A DNA stretch of 57,432 bases, taken from the NCBI RefSeq assembly GCF_003668875.1, contig NZ_RAWM01000050.1:1-57432 (forward strand), written 5' to 3'. The notes below the pieces were generated by a model. That model made no database searches. It was not told the DNA's origin and saw nothing but the letters and a program-made list of their open reading frames with translations. Of this stretch, positions 26,893-38,800 are shown in pieces; position 1 is the first letter of the stretch; each line of letters starts with the position of its first letter. The position numbers and the translations under genes were made by a program. This DNA comes from Corallococcus interemptor. GTDB taxonomy: Bacteria; Myxococcota; Myxococcia; Myxococcales; Myxococcaceae.

Positions 26893-29800
26893 CTACGGAA
26901 GTGTCCGCAGGTGCTGGAGCAGCGGCTCCGCCACGGTGGAGGCGTGGGGCGCGCTCAGCATGGAGTAGTGCTCCGCCGGCACGTCGTACGAGGTGACGGG
27001 CCCCGTGAGCCAGGTGCTCCAGTCCGTCTCCTCGGAGGCAGGCGCTCCCACGGTGGCCCGGAAGAGCAGTGTGGGCCCCGAGTAGCCGCCGGTGGGCACG
27101 TAGGTGCGCAGGGCCTCGTAGAACCGCGCGTGGAGGTTGAAGAGGCGCTCGGCGCCCTCCAGGTCCAGGCCCAGGTTGTTCGAGTCGCGGACCTGCTCCA
27201 GGACGTACGCAAGACGCTCGCGTCCCTCCATGTTCCGCAGCTGCTCCAGGTCCAGGGACAGGTCCTGCCAGCGCAGGCCGAGCGTCCGCCCGAACAGCGC
27301 CAGCAGCCCGAGCGGATCCGCTTCGGGGCGCGGCTGGGGCGTGGGCACGGCGGAGTCGATCATCGTCAGCAACTCCACCCCTTCACCCACGGCCTGGAGC
27401 TGCCGCGCCATCTCCAGCGCGACGAGTCCGCCGAAGGACCAACCCCCCAGCAGGTACGGGCCCTGGGGCTGCACGGCGCGCACCTGGGCAAGGTAGTCGC
27501 GCGCCAGCGCTTCAATGGACGCGGGAGGAAGTGCGCCGCCCTCCAGGCCCGACGCCGCCAGCCCATGAATGGGCCGGTCGTGGCCCAGCTGGCGGACAAG
27601 CTCGGCGTAGCCCAGCACGCCGCCACCGCCGCCGTGGACGAGGAAGAGGGGGCGCTTGCCTTCGGTGCCCGCTTCCAGCCGCACCAGGTTGGTGGGGCGT
27701 GGAGGAGCCTCCTGCTGGATCCGCTGCGCCAGTGCCTCGACGGTGCCGTGCTGGAAGAGGGCCGCCATGGGGACCCGGTGCCCGGTGTGCACGCGGATGG
27801 CGGCAATCAACTTCAAGGCCAGCAGGGAGTGGCCGCCCAGCTCGAAGAAGTTGTCGGTGATGCTGACGCGAGGCACGCGCAGCACCTCCGCGAAGCACCC
27901 GGCCAGCTGTTCTTCCAGGTGCGTGCGGGGCGCGACATGGCTTCCGGCCGCGGAGGCCGCGGAGTCCGGTGCGGGGAGTGCCTTGCGGTCCACCTTGCCG
28001 TTGGAGGTGAGGGGCAGGGCATCCAGTCGCATCACGGCGGAGGGCAGCATGTACTCCGGCAGCCGCTGCTTGAGGAACGCGCGCAGCTCGGTCACGTCCA
28101 CGGGTTCGGCCGCGACGTAGGCCACGATCCGCTTGTCACCGGGCACGTCCTCGCGGACCACGACGACCGCGCCCCGCACCGTGGGATGGGCGAGGAGCGC
28201 GGCCTCGATTTCAGGCAGCTCGATGCGGAAGCCACGCACCTTCACCTGGGCATCCGCGCGGCCCAGGAACTCCAGCACTCCATCGTCGCGCCAGCGTCCG
28301 AGGTCGCCCGTGCGATAGAGGCGAGCACCGGGAGTGGAGGAGAACGGATCCGGGACGAAGCGCTCCGCGGTGAGCGAGGGCTGGCCCACGTAACCGCGCG
28401 CGAGCCCGTCACCCCCGATGAACAGCTCACCCTGGATGCCCGGAGGCACGGGCTGGCCGGAGGCATCCAGCACGTACACCTGCATGTTGGCGTGCGGACG
28501 GCCCAGCGGAATGGAAGCACCCACCTGCGAGGCCTGCGTGAAGTGGTGGCTGGTGGCGAAGACCGTGCTCTCCGTGGGGCCGTAGAACGCGGAGACGGGG
28601 ATGCCCACCTGCTCCAGCACCCGGCGGACGTGAGCCGCGGAGATGACGTCACCTCCGGTGAGCACCCGGCGCACGGCGCGCAGCGCGGGCAGGTGCGTGT
28701 CCACCAGCTGGGTGAAGAAGCCAATGGTGATCCACAGCGTCGTCACGCCGTGGCGCACCAGCACCTGCTCCAGTTCATGCGGATCCGTCGGCGGGTGCGC
28801 GGGGAAGACCGCCAGCTTCGCGCCGTGGAGCAGCGCGCCCCAGACCTCGAAGGTGGAGGCGTCGAAGGCCAGCGGCGCCATCATCAGCAGCGTCTCGTCG
28901 GGCCCGAAGCGGGTGTAGTCGACGCCGAAGAGGGTGCGGAGCACGGCGGCGTGAGGCGTGCCGACACCCTTGGGCCTGCCGGTGGAGCCGGAGGTGAAGT
29001 CGATGTACGCGAGGCTCTGGGGCAACGCTGCGCGCGGTGGCGCATGCGTGGGCTGTGCGTCGAGGGACACCTCCTCCAGCACGACGGGAAGCAGTCCCTC
29101 CTGAGGCAGCTTCGGCAGCAGCGCACGTGACGTGACGAGGACGCGAGGCCGGGCGTCCTCCACCATCGCGGCCAGCCGCGCGCGAGGATAGGCGGGGTCC
29201 AGGGGCACGTAGGCCGCGCCCGCCTTGAGGATGGCGACGAGCGAGACGACCAGCTCCAGCGAGCGCTCCAGGGCCACGGCGACGCGCGAATCCGTGTCCA
29301 CGCCCAGCGAGCGCAGCTGCCACGCGAGCCGGTTGGAATGCTCATCCAGCTGCCGGTAGGTGAGCCGCGAGTCACCAAACTCCACGGCGACCTTCTCCGG
29401 GAAGCGGGCCACCACCTGCGCGAACACGCCCGGCAGCGTGGATTCACGCGGGTACTCGACCGCCGTCGCGTTCCACTCCACCAGCACGCGCTGGCGCTCT
29501 GTCTGCGTCAGCAGCGACACGGAGTCGAGCGGCGCCTCGGGCTCGGCCACGAGGGCTTCCGCCAGCGTGCGCAGGTGCTCCGCCATGCGCGCGGCCGTGC
29601 GCGGCTCGAACAGGGCGGTGTTGTAGAGCAGCGCTCCCGAGATGCCCTCGGGTGACTCCACGAGGCTCAGCTCCAGGTCGACCTTGGCCGCGGCCTCCTC
29701 CAACTCCAGAGGACGCAGCGTCAGCGCCTCACTCCCAGGCGCGGGCGGAGCGCTGTCCCGCGTGCTGAAGAGCACCTGTAACAGCGGCGCGCGGCTCGGA

Positions 29801-32800
29801 TCCCGCGCGGGCCTCAGCGCCTCCACCAGCCGTTCGAAGGGCAGGTCCTGGTGGGCATAGGCCCCCAGCGCCCCTTCCTTCACCCGGCGCAGCAGCTGGC
29901 GGAACGAACCCCGGCGGTCCACCCGCGCCCGCATCGCCAGCGTGTTGACGAAGAAGCCGACCAGTCCCTCCAGCTCTCCCTGCTCACGGCCCGCGATGGG
30001 CGAGCCGATGACGAAGTCCTCCTGGCCGGAGTAGACGGCCAGCAGGACCTGCCAGAGGGCGAGCAGGGCCATGAACGGCGTGGCGACCTCCTGCTGGCAG
30101 AGTGCCTTGATTCCCCTCGCGACCGTCTGGGGCAGGCTCACGGGGACCTGCGCGCCACGGTAGGTCTGCACGGCCGGACGCGGCTTGTCCGTGGGCAGCT
30201 CCAGCGCATGCGGCACGCCGTCGAGCTGCTGCCTCCACCACCCCAGCTGCTGCTCCAACACCTCGCCCTGGAGCCAGCGCCGCTGCCACGTCGCGTAGTC
30301 CGCGTACTGGAGCGTCAGCGGAGGCAGGGGCGAAGGCTCGCCGCGCGAGAACGCCGCATGAAGCGCGGTCAGCTCCGCGACGAGGATGCGGTTGGTCCAG
30401 CCATCCGAGACGATGTGGTGCAGCGTGACGAGCAGCACGTGCCGGCGCTCGGACAGGCGCAGCAGGGTGGCCCGCATCAGCGGCGCGCGGGTGAGGTCGA
30501 ACGGGATGAGCGCTTCCGCCAGGGCCCGCCGCTTTGCCTCCGCCTCCTGCTCCACCTCCGGCAGGTGGCTCAGGTCCACCTGCGCCAGGGGCAGCTCCGC
30601 GTGCGGGTGCGGCTGCTGGAAGGGCTCGCCGTCCTCGCGTGCGTGGAACGACGTGCGCAGCGCCTCATGGCGGTGGACGAGTTCCTGGAGCCCTCGCGCC
30701 AGCGCCCCGGTGTCCAGCGGACCGTCGAGCCGCAAGGCCGCGGGGACGTTGTAGTGGACGCTCCCCGGTTCCAGCCGGTCGAGGAACCACAGCCGCTGCT
30801 GCGCGAACGACAGCGGCAGCGGTCCTCCGCGCGGCACGGGCACCAGCGGCGGACGCCCCGAGCCCTGAGGCCCCCGAGCGCTGGCCTCGATGCGCGAGGC
30901 CAAGGCCTCCACGGTGGAGGCTTCGAACAGCGTGCGCAGCGGCAGCTCCGCGCCCGTCTCCGCGCGCACCCGCGACACCACCTGCGTCGCGAGCAGCGAG
31001 TGGCCCCCCAGCGCGAAGAAGTCGTCCTTCACGCCCACGCGAGGCACCCGCAGCACCTGTGCCCAGATGGCAGCGAGCTTCGCCTCCAGCTCCGTGCGAG
31101 GCGCTTCGTACGTGGCGCTGGAGGCCCGCGCCTCCGGCTCCGGCAGCGCCTTGCGGTCCACCTTGCCGTTGACGTTGAGCGGCAGCGCGTCCAGCACCAC
31201 CCACACGGCGGGCACCATGGCCTCCGTCAGCCGCTGACGCAGCTGGGCCTTCAACGCGTCCGGCTCCAGCACCGCGCCGGCCTTTGGCGCCACGTACGCG
31301 ACCAGCTGCTTCTCCGTGCCCTCTCCCTTCGCCACCACGACGGCTTCCTTCACCGTCTCCAGCTGGCGCAGCGCGGCCTCGATTTCACCCAGCTCGATGC
31401 GGAAGCCGCGCACCTTCACCTGGAAATCGAAGCGGCCCAGGAAGTCGAGCGTGCCGTCCTCCAACCAGCGAGCCTTGTCGCCCGTGCGGTAGAGGCGCTC
31501 TCCCGGCGTGGACGCGAAGGGATGCGGGACGAAGCGCTCCGCCGTCAGCTCAGGGCGGTTCAGGTAGCCCCAGGCCAGGCCCTTGCCGCCGACGAACACC
31601 TCACCCGCGACGCCCACCGGCACCGGCTGGAGGTGCGCATCGAGCACGTAGGTGGTGGCGTTCGGGATGGACCGGCCAATGGACACCGGGCCCTCCACGC
31701 GAGAGTTCCGATTCAGCGGCAGCGTGGTGGAGAAGGTCGTGTTCTCCGTCGGGCCATAGGCATGGATGACGGTCGCGCCTTCGGGGATGCGCGCGAGGTG
31801 GTCGCGCATGCGAGGCCAGGGCATCACCTCTCCGCCCGCGAGGACCTGTCTCACGCCCGCGAGCACATCACCCTGGTGCAGGACCATCTGCTCGAAGAGC
31901 GCGGTCGTCATGAACAGCGCCGTCACATGGTAGCGGCGCATCTGGTCGGCCAGCTCCTCCAGCGACAGGGCCTGCGGCGGCGCGAGGACGACCTTCGCGC
32001 CGTGCAGCAGCGCGCCCCAGATTTCGAGCGTCGAAGCGTCGAAGGCGATGGGGGCGAACTGGAGCCAGACCTCCTCCGGTCCGAAGCGCATGAAGTCGCT
32101 GCCCAGCACCAGGCGCGTGATGCCCCGGTGGGGCACGCAGACGCCCTTGGGCCGGCCGGTGCTGCCGGAGGTGAACATGACGTAGGCCAGCGCCTCGCCG
32201 TCCACGCGAGCCTCCGGCGCGTGCGTGGGCATCGCCGCGATGGCGTCCCACTGCGCATCCAGCCAGACGCGGGCACCGGTGGCGGGCAGCAGGTGCGCGA
32301 AGGGCTGGTGCGTGAGCGTCACGCTGACGTCGGCATCGTCGAGCAGCGCCGTGATGCGCTCCACCGGGGCGTTGCGGTCCACGGGGACGTAGGCGGCGCC
32401 CACCTTGAGGATGGCGAGGAGGGCCGTGACCATCTCGAACGAACGCTCGAGCGCGAGCCCGACGCGCGCGCCCGGGACGATGCCCAGCGCGCGCAGGTGA
32501 TGGGCCAGCTGGTTCGCGCGGGAGTCCAGCCGCGCATACGTCAGTGATTCCGCCCCCTGCACCAGGGCCACCGCGTCCGGCGTGCGCCGGGCCTGCTCCG
32601 CGAAGTGCACGTGGACGGGCACGTCCGTGGGGCTGGTGACGGCGGTGTCATTCCAGTCCACGAGGAGGCGCTGGCGCTCGTCGCGCGAGAGCAGCGCCAG
32701 CCGGCTCACGGGCTGGCCGGGGTTCGCGACCGCGGCCTCCAGCAGCGTGCGCAGGTGGTCCATCATCCGGAGCGCGGTGGACGGATTGAACAGGTCCGCG

Positions 32801-35800
32801 CGGTAGCTCATGGCGCCTCGCAGCCCCTGGGGCGTCCGGACCAGCGACAGCGTGAGGTCGAACGGGGTCGTCTGCTCCGCCTGCTCCATCGGCACCAGCC
32901 GGAGCGTGGAGCCGTCACGGCCCGCTGGCACCGACTGGGGCTGCGGCGGCGCGTCCCGCAGCGCGAGCACGACCTGGAAGAGGGGCGAGTGGCTCAGGCT
33001 GCGCTGGGGATGCAGCTCCTCCACCAGCTTCTCGAAGGGCGCGTCCTGGTGCTCATAGGCCGCGAGCGTGGTGGCGCGCACCTGGCCCAGCAGCTCACGG
33101 AAGGAGGCCTTCGGATCGACGCGCGCGCGCAGCACCAGCGTGTTCACGAAGAAGCCGATGAGCCCTTCCGTGTCCCCGTGCGTGCGCCCGGCGATGGGTG
33201 AACCGACGGTGATGTCCTCCTGGCCCGCGTAGCGCGAGAGCAGCGCCTGCCAGACCGCCATCAGGCCCATGAAGAGCGTGGCGCCCTCGCGCTGGCACAG
33301 CGCCTGGAGGGCCTGCGACAGCGACTCCGGCAACTGCACGGGCACCTGCGCGCCCACGGGGGACAGGACGCGGGGACGCGGCCTGTCCGTGGGCAGCTCC
33401 AGGAGCGGCGGTGCCCCGGCGAGCTGACGGCGCCAGTAGACCAGGTGGTGCTCCATCACCTCGTCCTTTAGCCACGCGCGCTGCCACGACGCGAAGTCCA
33501 CGTACTGCACGGGGAGCGGCGGCAGCGACGCTGGCCGGCCCATGACATGGGCGCCATAGAGCGCGGTCAGCTCCCGCACGAGCACGCCCATGGACCACCC
33601 GTCGGAGACGATGTGGTGCATGTTCAGCCACAGCACGTGCGTGCTGGCGTCCAGGCGCAGCAGCGCGGTGCGCAGCAGGGGCCCGCGCTCCAGGTCGAAC
33701 GGGCGCAGGGCCTCCTCCCGCAGCCGCTGCGTGACGGCTTCCTCGGAGACGGCGCCCACGTCCACCGTCTCCAGTGTGAAGGGCACCGTGGGGAGGATGA
33801 CCTGGACGGGCTGGCCCTCCTGCGCGACGAAGACCGTGCGCAGGGCTTCATGCCGGGCGATGAGCGAGGCGAAGGCCTGCTCCAGCGCGCGCACGTCCAG
33901 CGCGCCTTCCACGCGCAGGGCCATGAAGAGGTTGTAGGCGGCGCTGCCCGGTTCGAGCTGATCCACGAGCCACAGCCGCTGCTGCGCGAAGGACAGGGGC
34001 AGCGGGCCCGTGCGGGAGACCGGAACGAGGGGCGGCGGAGGCGGCAGCGCGACCACGCCCCGTCCCCGCAGGGTGCGAAGGACCTCGCGTGCCCGCCGGT
34101 GTGCTTCCGCCCAGGTCAGCGTGTGGCCCTCGTGTTCGAAGGCGGCGGTGTCGGGGTGGAGCCGGGCCTGTGCCTCCAGGAGCCCGTGCAGGGACGCGTC
34201 CTCGGCCGTGGCGGCGCCGGGCTCGCTCCAGGTGTGCACCAGCAGCGCGCGCTCCTCGAGCGTGAGCATGGGCAATGCAGAGAGCCGGCGCTCCGGTGCG
34301 TTCATCGCTCCGGCCAGCAGCGCGCGCAGGTGGCCCACCATGCGGCTGGCGGTCGAGGCGTCGAAGAGGTCGGTGTTGTATTCGAGCAGGCCCTTCAGCC
34401 CGCCGGCGGTGTCGTTCAGGGCCAGGGTGAGGTCGAACTTCGCGGTGCCGCCCCGGGGCTCCAGCGGCTGGAGCCGCAGGCCGGTGCTCAGCGTCTCCGG
34501 CATGGGCGCGTTCTGGTACGCGAGCATCACCTGGAAGAGCGGCGCGCGGCGCGGGTCACGCTCCGGACGCACCGCCTCCACCAGCTTGTCGAAGGGCACG
34601 TCCTGGTGCGCGTACGCGCCCAGCGCCACGTCGCGTACGCGAGCGAGCAGTTCGCGGAAGCTCGGGTCGCCGTCCAGCTTCGTGCGCAGCACCAGCGTGT
34701 TGACGAAGAAGCCGATGAGCCCCTCCAGCTCCGCGTGGTGGCGGCCCGCGATGGGCGAGCCGACGACGATGTCCTCCTGCCCGCTGTAGCGCGACAGCAG
34801 CACCTGGAGCGCGGCCAGCACGACCATGGAGGGCGTGACGCCTTCGGCGCGGCAGACCGCGTGCATCGCGTCCGACAGCTCGCGAGGGAACTGGAAGGGC
34901 ACCACCGCGCCACGGAAGGTCTGCGCCGCGGGGCGGGGCCGGTCCGTGGGCAGCTCCAGGGCCTTGGGTGCGCCGTCGAGTTGCTGACGCCACCAGCCGA
35001 GCTGCGCCTCCAGTGCCCCGTCGCGCAGCCAGCCGCGCTGCCAGACGGAGTAATCCGCGTACTGCACGGGCAGCGGCTTCAGCGCCGGAGCGCGGCCTTC
35101 CGCGTGCGCGGCGTACAGCGTGGTCAGCTCCTGGAGGAGCACGCCCATGGACCAGGCGTCGGAGATGACGTGGTGCATGGTCAGCAGCAGCAGGTGGTGC
35201 TGCTCGCTCATGCGCACGAGGAGCACGCGCCAGAGCGGACCGGTCTCCAGGTTGAAAACCTGCCGTGCCTCGTCGTCGAGGATGGCATCGAGCGCGCGTT
35301 CGGCATCGGGCAGGGCGCTCAGGTCCATCCAGCCCGCGGGCAGCGAAGGCTGGGCCACGATGACCTGAACGGGGCCGGACGCCTCTTCACGGAAGGTGGT
35401 GCGCAGGGATTCGTGGCGCTGGACCAGGTCGCGCAGGCCGCGTGTGAGCGCGGGCACGTCGAGGGCGCCTTCGAGCCGCATGCCGAAGGGGAGGTTGTAC
35501 GCGGTGCTGGAGGGCTCCAGCTTCGCGAAGAACCACAGCCGCTGCTGGGCGAAGGACAGGGGCAGGCCCCCGTCGCGCGGCACCGGCATGAGCACGGGAG
35601 TCGCGACCGCCTGCACCGGGCCCTGGGACTCCAGGCGGTGGGCGATGGCTTCCACGGTGGGGGCGGCGAAGAAGGCCGCGATGGACAGCTCCGCCTGGAA
35701 CGCGCGCCGGATGCGCGAGAGGATCTGCGTGGCGCTGAGCGAGTTGCCGCCCAGGTCGAAGAAGTTGTCCTCGGCACCGACCGAACCCGTTTGCAGGACC

Positions 35801-38800
35801 TCTTCCCAGAGCGTGGCGATCCGCCGCTCGGTGTCGGTGCGAGGCGGACGCGTCCGGGGACCGGTCTGGAAGGTGGAGGGCGCGGGGAGGGCCTTGCGGT
35901 CCACCTTGCCATTGGAGGTGAGGGGCAGGGCGTCCAGGCGGCCCAAGGCGGCGGGCAGCATGTAGTCCGGCAGCCGCTGCTTGAGGAACGCGCGCAGTCC
36001 GGCGACGTCCAGGGACTTGGGAGCGACGACGTACGCGACCAGTCGCTTGTCGCCGGTCACGTCCTCGCGGACGACGACGATGGCCTCGCGCACCTCGGGA
36101 TGGGAGCGCAGCGAGGCCTCGATTTCGGGCAGCTCGATGCGGAAGCCACGCACCTTCACCTGCGCATCGGCGCGGCCCAGGAACTCCAGCACACCGTCGT
36201 CACGCCAGCGGCCAAGGTCGCCGGTGCCGTAGAGGCGAGCACCGGGAGTGGAGGAGAACGGATCCGGGACGAAGCGCTCCGCGGTGAGCGAGGGCTGGCC
36301 CACGTAGCCGCGAGCAAGGCCCTGACCGCCGATGTAGACCTCACCCTGGATGCCCGGAGGAACGGGCTGGCCGGAGGCATCCAGCACGTACACCTGCGTG
36401 TTGCCCAGGGGGCGGCCCAGCGGGATGGAAGCACCCACCTGCGAGGCCTGCGTGAAGCGGTGGCTGGTGGCGAAGACCGTGGTCTCCGTGGGGCCGTACA
36501 TCGCGGTGACCGGGACGCCCAGTTGCTCCAGCACCCGGCGCACGTGGGACGCGGAGATGACGTCACCGCCGGTAAGCACCTGGCGCAGCGAGCGCAGCGC
36601 GGGCAGATGTGCATCCACCACCTGTGTGAAGAGGCCCACGGTGAGCCACAGCGTCGTCACGCCATGGCGAACCAGCACCCGCTCCAGTTCGTGCGGATCC
36701 GTCGGAGGATGCGCGGGGAAGACGGCCAGCTTCGCGCCGTGGAGCAGTGCGCCCCAGACTTCGAAGGTGGAGGCGTCGAAGGCCAGCGGGGCCATCATCA
36801 ACAGCGTCTCGTTGGGCCCGAAGCGAGCGTAGTCAACGCCGAAGAGCGTGCGGAGCACTGCGGCGTGAGGCGTGCCGACGCCCTTGGGCCTGCCGGTGGA
36901 GCCGGAGGTGAAGTCGATATACGCGAGGCTCTGGGGCAGGGCAGCGCGCGGTGGCGCACGCGTAGGCAGTGCGTCGAAGGACACCTCTTCCAGCACGACC
37001 GGCAGCATCTCCTCCTGAGGCAGGTTCGGCAGAAGCGCGCGGGAGGTGAGCAGGACGTGAGGCCGAGCGTCCTCCACCATCGCGGCCAGACGCGCGCGAG
37101 GATAGGCCGGATCCAGCGGCACGTAGGCCGCGCCCGCCTTGAGGATGGCGACGAGCGAGACGACCAGCTCCAGCGAGCGCTCCAGGGCCACGGCGACGCG
37201 CGAATCCGTGTCCACGCCCAGCGAGCGCAGCTGCCACGCAAGCCGGTTGGCGCGCTCATCCAGCTGCCGGTAGGTGAGCCGCGAGTCACCAAACTCAACG
37301 GCGACCTTCTCGGGGAATCGGGCCACCACCTGCGCGAACACGTCCGGCAGCGTGGATTCACGCGGGTACTCAACCGCCGTCGCGTTCCACTCCACCAGCA
37401 CCCGCTGGCGCAGCTCCGCCGTCAGGGGGGCACGCGGCTGAGCAGTGGCGACGGCATCCCGAGCCTCGGCCGCCGTCGCGTTCGACTCCTGTGCCCACAG
37501 GTGCGGTGCTGCTGTGGAGGCCGTCGTGGTTTCGCGTGTCCGCGCGGCACGGGCCGCCCATTCACGCGCCACGTCCTCTAGCGGAACGGTAGGCACAGGC
37601 CGCACGCGAACCTCGTGCGCTTTCCGTGGTGCCGGAGCCGGCTGTCCCTTCCCCGCGAGCGCTTCGTCGATGAGCCGGGCCACGGCGTCCAGCGTGGGCG
37701 TTTCGAACAGGCGCCGGAGCGGAAGCTCCACGGAGAACGTCTGACGGATCCGGCTGAGCGCCTGCGTGGCCAGCAGCGAGTGTCCGCCCAAGTCGAAGAA
37801 ATGATCCGTCGCCCCGACACGGCTCACACCCAGCAACTCCTGCCACAGCCCCGCCAGGCGCTGCTCGGTGTCCGTGCGCGGCGCGACGTACTCCCGAGGA
37901 TCACCCCCCGCCAGGTCTGGAGCAGGCAACGCCTTGCGGTCCACCTTGCCGTTGGTCGTGAGCGGGAGCGCGGCCAGCACCACCACCGCTGACGGCACCA
38001 TGTACTCGGGCAGGGCCTCCTTGAGGGCGGCCCTCAGTCCAGAGCCATTGGCCTCGACGCCGTCGCGAAGCACGACGTAGCCCACCAGCCGCTTGCCACC
38101 GGGCCCATCCTCCCGCGCCACCACCACCGCGTCGCGCACCGGAGGCAGCTTCGCCAGCGCGGCCTCCACCTCACCTGGTTCGATGCGGAAGCCACGCACC
38201 TTCACCTGCGCGTCCGCACGGCCCACGAACTCCAGCGTGCCGTCCTCGCGCCAGCGCACCACGTCGCCCGTGCGGTACAGCCGGGCCCCCGCCTCGCCAG
38301 AGAATGCATCCGGCACGAAGCGCTCGGCCGTCAGCGAGGGCCGGCCCGCGTAGCCACGCGCCACGCCCACGCCACCCAGGTGCAGCTCACCCTTCACGCC
38401 CACGGGCACGAGCCCACCCCGGGCATCCAGCACGTACGCGCGCACGTTGGCCAGCGGCCGGCCAATCGAAGGCACACGCCCATCCGCCGAGCACTCCGTG
38501 AGCGTGGCCATGACCGTCGCTTCCGTGGGGCCATACGTGTTGAGGAACGTGCGGCCCGGCGCCCACCGCGCCACCACCTCCGGGGGCAGCGCCTCACCGC
38601 CCGAGATGACGGTCCGCAGCGCGGGCAGGTCCTCCGGAGCCGTGGCCGCGAGCGTCGCGGGCGTGAGGCTGATGACCGTCAGCGCCTCGTCGCGCAGCAG
38701 CTTGCGCAACGGCTCACCGGGCATCAGGTCCTCCAGCGGCGCCAGCACCAGCGTGGCCCCGCTGCACAGCGTGGTGAAGATCTCCTCCACCGACAGGTCG

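Noticed and set aside
29851-37581. Long plus-strand open frames (up to 1344 residues) opposite the NRPS
   Set aside because: They are antisense shadows of a GC-rich coding sequence: His/Arg/Gln/Gly-rich, no domains, and exactly mirroring the NRPS frame.
37420-37660. A divergent condensation domain hidden between T1 and A2 of the NRPS
   Set aside because: Only about 80 residues lie there, without any HHxxxDG motif; a C domain needs about 430.
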